Source: Pseudomonas mucoides
GTDB lineage: Bacteria > Pseudomonadota > Gammaproteobacteria > Pseudomonadales > Pseudomonadaceae
DNA: 64,000 nucleotides
Direction: 5' to 3'
Assembly (NCBI RefSeq): GCF_015461845.1
Contig: NZ_JACOPW010000008.1
Span: 186,001-250,000 of the forward strand
Within the stretch, counting starts at the first letter, position 1. Every line of letters begins with the position of its first letter. Shown here piece after piece: positions 59,894-64,000 of this stretch. The position numbers were made by a program, and so were the translations under genes. The notes under the pieces are model-generated. The model had not been told where the DNA came from. It worked only from the letters and a program-made list of their open reading frames with translations, and ran no database searches.

Positions 59894-60014
59894 GCCGACC
59901 TCCGATTGTTGGCGATTCTTGAACAGTCAAGGCAACTCTCGTGCATTTATCGACCTGAGTAAACATGTGAGTCTGGCTTCACACCGAGCCCACCCCTGAT
60001 CAGGAATCAACACC

Positions 60015-60749
60015 ATGAGTATTCAGAAAGTTGCCATCGTCACCGGCGCCTCGCGCGGCATCGGCGCTGTGATCGCCAGACAATTGGCCCGCGACGGTTT
60101 CGCCGTCGCCATCAATTACGCCAGCAGCGCCACTGAAGCGTCGGCCCTGGTGGTGGAGTTGCGTCAGGCCCGCCATCAAGCCATAGCGATCAAGGCTGAC
60201 GTGGCCAACGCCGACGACGTGCGTCGGATGTTCGACGAGACCGAAACGCAACTGGGGAAAGTCGATGTACTGATCAATAACGCCGGCATCCTCAAAGTGC
60301 TGCCGCTGGCGCAACACACCGATGAATTGTTCGAGCAGACGTTCAACATTCACGCACGCGGCACGTTCAACACCTTGCGTGAAGCGGCGACGCGCTTGAA
60401 CAGCGGCGGGCGGATCGTCAACTTTTCCAGCAGCACCGTCGGCCTTAACCTGCCAGGTTACGCGGTGTACATTGCCAGCAAAGCGGCGGTGGAATCGCTG
60501 ACCCAGGTGTTTGCCAAGGAAATGCGCGGGCGCAATATCACCGTGAATGCCGTGGCGCCGGGGCCGGTGGCCACTGAGTTGTTTTTGCACGGCAAGAGTG
60601 AAGAGCAGATTCAGAATTTCGCGAAGATGCCTCCGCTGGAACGGCTGGGTCAGCCGGAGGATATTGCTCGGGTGGTGTCGTTTCTGGTGGGGCCGGACTC
60701 GGCCTGGGTCAACGGGCAGATTTTGCGCGCTAATGGTGGGTTGGTTTAA
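60015..60749 (+). CDS. SDR-family oxidoreductase
   Basis: 244 residues. The glycine motif TGASRGIG (10-17), NNAG (88-91), Ser139, Tyr152 and Lys156 (YIASK) are all intact, unlike the copy at 7600. NADPH-type preference is hinted by the NYASS loop after strand two. Divergent from a LysR gene that probably controls it. Substrate unknown. Confidence 0.92.
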   Translation: MSIQKVAIVTGASRGIGAVIARQLARDGFAVAINYASSATEASALVVELRQARHQAIAIKADVANADDVRRMFDETETQLGKVDVLINNAGILKVLPLAQHTDELFEQTFNIHARGTFNTLREAATRLNSGGRIVNFSSSTVGLNLPGYAVYIASKAAVESLTQVFAKEMRGRNITVNAVAPGPVATELFLHGKSEEQIQNFAKMPPLERLGQPEDIARVVSFLVGPDSAWVNGQILRANGGLV

Positions 60750-60829
60750 CTATGCTCAATCCAAGACCCTAGTGACCCTTTCGCGAGCAGGCTTACCAGG
60801 AAACAAATCTCTAAAGGGCAAAACCCACC

Positions 60830-61090
60830 ATGCACACCGCCATCATCATCACCTTCGGCCTGGCCCTCCTCGCCCTGATGCTGTTCATCGGCGAGAAAAT
60901 CGGCTTCAGCCGCCAGACACTGACCTACAGCTTTGTAGTCCTGTGGCTGGCGCTGACAGTGATCAACGGCGCCATCGGCGTGGTCACTGCCGGCCAGTCC
61001 TTGAGCTCGGAGCTGGGGATCGGCACGGTGGTGTTCAGTGTGCCAGTGGCGGCGCTGGTGTTGTTCATGGTGTTGAGCGCCGAGGCCTGA
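60830..61090 (+). CDS. Small membrane protein
   Basis: 86 residues, three predicted membrane helices: IIITFGLALLALMLFI, YSFVVLWLALTVINGAIGVV and TVVFSVPVAALVLFMVL. No signal peptide beyond the first helix. Conserved-hypothetical type; I do not know its role. Follows the SDR gene by 80 bases in the same direction and ends 16 bases before convergent betT. Confidence 0.75.
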   Translation: MHTAIIITFGLALLALMLFIGEKIGFSRQTLTYSFVVLWLALTVINGAIGVVTAGQSLSSELGIGTVVFSVPVAALVLFMVLSAEA

Positions 61091-61106
61091 AACAGGCCCC
61101 GCGTTA

Positions 61107-63101
61107 CTAACGCACCAAATGCAAAAACTGCAGATGCCGTTCGTACTGGTCAAGGATGTCGTTGATGATCTGGTCCTTGGTGTAGCCCACCAGATCGTAG
61201 TCCTGACTGCCCTCGCTCAAATGCACTTCGGCCCGGTAATAACGACGGTTGTTGAGCTGCTTGGAGCCCATGCCGCCACGGGCAAAGGATGGCGTGAAGT
61301 AACCGCGCATCTGCACCTGATAAATAAACGGATGCTCTTCACCGTGACCGATTTCCAGGCTGACACTGTCGTTGACCGGGTCCGGTTGCGTGATCACATT
61401 CAAACCCTTCTCGACGAACACCGCCGACACTTCCTCGATCGCCGGGCGCACCGTGGTATCGAGAAAACGATACACCTCATCCCGGGACGGGAAGTGCACC
61501 GCCTGACTCAAGCGCTGACGCCAGCCACCGCGCCGTGAGCCGGCCACCGGTGCCAGGGAATGCAGTTGCGCAATCTGCTTCTGCGACTCCAGGTAGAACG
61601 CCTTGTGCAGCCCCCACATCATCAACAGCAGGATCAGCGAGAACGGCAGCGACGTCAGCACCACCGCCGACTTCAACGCATCGATGCTGCCGGAGAACAG
61701 CAGCGCACTGGTCACCAGTGCGGTCATCGCGCCCCAGAACACCCGCAGCCATTTCGGCCCGTCTTCATCCGGGTTGCCGCCCTTGGCGGACAACGTCGAC
61801 AACACCACCGTGCCGGAGTCAGCCGAGGTGACGAAGAACACGAAGCTGATGAACACCGTCACGGCGATCACCGTTTTGCTCCACGGGTAGGTTTCCAGCA
61901 GCAAGTAGAGGGTCATCGACGGGTTGTCGATGGCCGACATGCCGAGCGCACTCATGCCGTGGTTGAGCACTTGATCGATGGCGCTGTTGCCGAAGATCGA
62001 CATCCACGCCAGGGTGAAACCGAGCGGGATCAGCAGCACGCCGAAGACGAATTCGCGGATGGTGCGGCCACGGGAAATCCGCGCGATGAACAGGCCCACA
62101 AACGGTGACCATGCGATCCACCAGGCCCAGTAAAACACCGTCCAGCCGCCGAGCCAGTCGCTGGGTTTGTCATAGGCGTACAGGTCGAAACTCTTCATCG
62201 GCAAGGCGCCGAGGTAGTCGCCGATGTTTTGGATCAGGGTGTTCAACAGGTGCTGCGTGGGGCCGGCGAACAGCACGAACAGCAGCAGTGCGCAGGCCAG
62301 CAGCATGTTGATGTCGGACATCACCCGCACGCCTTTATCGACGCCAGACACTGCGACGATGATCGCCGCGCCCATCATCAGCGTAATCAGGCCGACCTGA
62401 ATCCACTGGGTGTGGGCGATGCCGAACAAGTAATCCAGACCGGAGTTAAGGTGCAGCACACCAAAACCCATGTCGGCACCGAGGCCGAACACCGTGGCGA
62501 TGATGCCGAAGCCGTCCACCGCGTAACCGATGGGGCCGTTGATACGCTTGCCGATCAGCGGGTACAGCGCCGAGCGGAGGGCCAGCGGCAGGTTGTGACG
62601 GTAGGCGAAGTAGGCCAGCGCCATGCCGACAAAAGCGAACACGCCCCAGCCGTGCAGACCCCAGTGCAGAAACAGAATCTGCATCGCCTGACGCGCAGCC
62701 TCCGGTGTACCGGCCGTGCCTTGGGGCGGTTGCGCCAAGTGGGTCAGCGGTTCGGACACACAAAAGAAAAACAGCGTGATGCTGATCCCGGCGGCGAACA
62801 GCATGCCGGCCCAGGACAGGTAACTGAACTCGGGTTCGTCGTGGTCGGCACCGAGCTTGATCTTGCCGTAGCCGGACAAGGCGGTGACCACCACGAAGAC
62901 CAGATACAGGGTCATCGCGAGCATGTAGTACCAGCCGACCGTATTGGCCGCCCAGTTTTGCGCCGCCAGCAACCAGGCACCGGCTTGCTCGGGCATGGCG
63001 ATGACGACAATGCCGAAGAGCAGAATGAAGCTCGCCGAGAAGTAGAACACCGGCGGGTTCATGCGGACCAGGCCGCTGGGTGGGATAGACGATGCACTCA
63101 T
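61107..63101 (-). CDS. betT: BCCT-family choline transporter BetT
   Basis: 664 residues from MSASSIPPSGL (63101), which has AGAGG nine bases upstream; a longer frame from 63185 covers the BetI-like operator side. Twelve membrane helices, with the WILLAAQNWAANTVGWYYML and WAWWIAWSPFVGLFIARISRG signatures of BCCT, then a long cytoplasmic tail of about 150 residues (DEVYRFLDTTVRPAIEEVSA) typical of BetT. It takes up choline with protons for glycine betaine synthesis under osmotic stress. Confidence 0.94.
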   Translation of the reverse strand: MSASSIPPSGLVRMNPPVFYFSASFILLFGIVVIAMPEQAGAWLLAAQNWAANTVGWYYMLAMTLYLVFVVVTALSGYGKIKLGADHDEPEFSYLSWAGMLFAAGISITLFFFCVSEPLTHLAQPPQGTAGTPEAARQAMQILFLHWGLHGWGVFAFVGMALAYFAYRHNLPLALRSALYPLIGKRINGPIGYAVDGFGIIATVFGLGADMGFGVLHLNSGLDYLFGIAHTQWIQVGLITLMMGAAIIVAVSGVDKGVRVMSDINMLLACALLLFVLFAGPTQHLLNTLIQNIGDYLGALPMKSFDLYAYDKPSDWLGGWTVFYWAWWIAWSPFVGLFIARISRGRTIREFVFGVLLIPLGFTLAWMSIFGNSAIDQVLNHGMSALGMSAIDNPSMTLYLLLETYPWSKTVIAVTVFISFVFFVTSADSGTVVLSTLSAKGGNPDEDGPKWLRVFWGAMTALVTSALLFSGSIDALKSAVVLTSLPFSLILLLMMWGLHKAFYLESQKQIAQLHSLAPVAGSRRGGWRQRLSQAVHFPSRDEVYRFLDTTVRPAIEEVSAVFVEKGLNVITQPDPVNDSVSLEIGHGEEHPFIYQVQMRGYFTPSFARGGMGSKQLNNRRYYRAEVHLSEGSQDYDLVGYTKDQIINDILDQYERHLQFLHLVR

Positions 63102-63192
63102 GAAACGTGCACCTCTAAGGGGTAAAACGTGGCTGTAGAAATCAGACTCAGCAAAGGCAAGCCTCCTGTTGTGAGCGGGCAGCAAACTGCCG

Positions 63193-63222
63193 GTTTAACT
63201 TGAATGAGCGTTCAAGTTAAAC
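63193..63222. promoter_or_regulatory. BetI-like operator
   Basis: GTTTAACTTGAA-TGAGCG-TTCAAGTTAAAC, perfect 12-base arms. The centre TTGAATGAGCGTTCAA follows the pattern TTGAAnGnnCGTTCAA of BetI sites. It is 92 bases before the betT start. Choline should relieve repression. The rest of the gap 63102-63489 holds only the REPIN. Confidence 0.75.
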
Positions 63223-63367
63223 ATGGATAGGGGGCTAAGGACTAATCCCTGGGCTCGGCGGTACTGTTCGTACGCTAGCTCAAGGATGGGTAAGAGGAGG
63301 GATTTTGAGGATTCGTTCAGTTGAGATTTAGCTGAATGCCGTTGTCTCGGCACGGCTTGAAATCCAA

Positions 63368-63460
63368 TCGCGAGCAAGCTCGCTCCCACAGTGGATTTGG
63401 GTCAGTCCACGCTATTGTGAACACCACAAAACCCTGTGGGAGCGAGCTTGCTCGCGATGA
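63368..63460. repeat. REPIN (inverted REP pair)
   Basis: ATCGCGAGCAAGCTCGCTCC and its inverse GGGAGCGAGCTTGCTCGCGA, about 50 bases apart. Confidence 0.85.
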
Positions 63461-63489
63461 GGCCGGATCAGTCAATCGAGATTCCGGAC

Positions 63490-64000
63490 CTACTTCTGCG
63501 TCCCATCATCATGCTGCAAATTCGCCTGCGTCAGGTTGCACCCCGCCGGCACGCTGCGGGTCAGCCACACATTGCCGCCAATGGTCGAGCCCTTGCCAAT
63601 CGTGATCCGCCCCAAAATCGTCGCCCCGGCATAAATCACCACGTCGTCTTCAACAATCGGATGCCGCGGATGGCCCTTCTGCAACTGACCGTCTTCATCG
63701 GACGGGAAGCGCTTGGCGCCCAGCGTGACCGCCTGATAAATCCGCACGCGCTCACCGATAATCGCGGTCTCGCCGATCACCACGCCCGTCCCGTGATCAA
63801 TGAAAAAGCTGCGGCCGATCTGCGCGCCAGGGTGAATGTCGATTCCGGTGGCCGAGTGGGCGATCTCCGAACTGATCCGCGCCAGCAACGGCAACCCGGC
63901 GCGGTACAAATGGTGCGCCAGGCGATGGTGAATCACCGCCAGAATGCCCGGATAGCAAAGCAACACTTCGTCGACGCTGCGCGCCGCCGGGTCGCCGTGG
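63490..64000 (-). CDS. cysE: Serine O-acetyltransferase (EpsC-type), start outside the window
   Basis: The frame runs past the right edge, with GDPAARSVDEVLLCYPG before the first internal start, so the N-terminal part is missing. The visible 165 residues are the trimeric left-handed beta-helix: IDIHPGAQIGRSFFIDHGTG, VVIGETAIIGERVRIYQ and VIYAGATILGRITIGKGS, with the catalytic His and Asp in the HGTG region. It acetylates serine for cysteine synthesis. The ending NLTQANLQHDDGTQK marks the EpsC type rather than E. coli CysE. Confidence 0.93.
   Translation of the reverse strand, partial: HGDPAARSVDEVLLCYPGILAVIHHRLAHHLYRAGLPLLARISSEIAHSATGIDIHPGAQIGRSFFIDHGTGVVIGETAIIGERVRIYQAVTLGAKRFPSDEDGQLQKGHPRHPIVEDDVVIYAGATILGRITIGKGSTIGGNVWLTRSVPAGCNLTQANLQHDDGTQK

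Overview
The window is a chromosomal segment of a Pseudomonas, most likely of the P. fluorescens group. The evidence is the high-GC codon use, the gene order rimA-rimB-rimK / envZ-ompR (amgSR) / tex / thioesterase / gshA, rfbC next to dctBD, pckA next to hslO and hslR, and many Pseudomonas-type REP palindromes. I recognised no tRNA, rRNA or CRISPR array.

Left part (1-7600): an AT-richer accessory, defence-like region. It holds the 3' part of a DUF262/DUF1524 (GmrSD-like) restriction gene, then a PIN-domain protein coupled to an XRE-ImmA/IrrE regulator-peptidase. Divergent from that pair is a compact ubiquitin-like cassette: a single-domain multiubiquitin-family protein, an E1/ThiF enzyme with an E2-like N-terminal domain, and a DUF6527 metal-binding protein. 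The intergenic region between the divergent units carries a symmetric array of GTTTAC/GTAAAC half-sites. A PD-(D/E)XK nuclease-like orphan, a MITE-like inverted repeat and two tRNA-3'-end-like repeats follow.

7600-23600: a tautomerase/DsbA/SDR operon whose SDR lacks the catalytic tyrosine; a DUF3077 gene behind a leader that looks like a transcription attenuator; a class II Fic protein with repeats upstream; an amino-acid dioxygenase-GNAT-AzlCD cluster; an OprD porin; a second DsbA-like protein; and agmatine catabolism (aguB-aguA, with palindromic operator candidates) beside a 970-residue kinase-aminotransferase fusion.

23800-40000: rfbC, the C4-dicarboxylate two-component system dctBD, cysQ-nudE facing yrfG, a BON-LysM protein, a LysR-fdhD-FdhF/YdeP molybdoenzyme locus, a glycine-zipper protein, a hotdog thioesterase, a 3-hydroxyacyl-CoA dehydrogenase and a RecQ-type helicase.

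40000-45000: a small accessory patch with a tiny lipoprotein, two tandem paralogous small proteins, and a DUF1493 gene whose second copy survives only as a 3' remnant on the far side of a hipBA toxin-antitoxin pair.

45000-64000: mostly core genes: pckA, hslO, hslR, rimABK, envZ/ompR, tex, a PaaI-type thioesterase, gshA, an aldo/keto reductase, a divergent LysR/SDR pair, the choline transporter betT with a BetI-like operator, and the start-truncated serine acetyltransferase gene at the right edge. A TauD-family 3' remnant lies between REP-type repeats after gshA.
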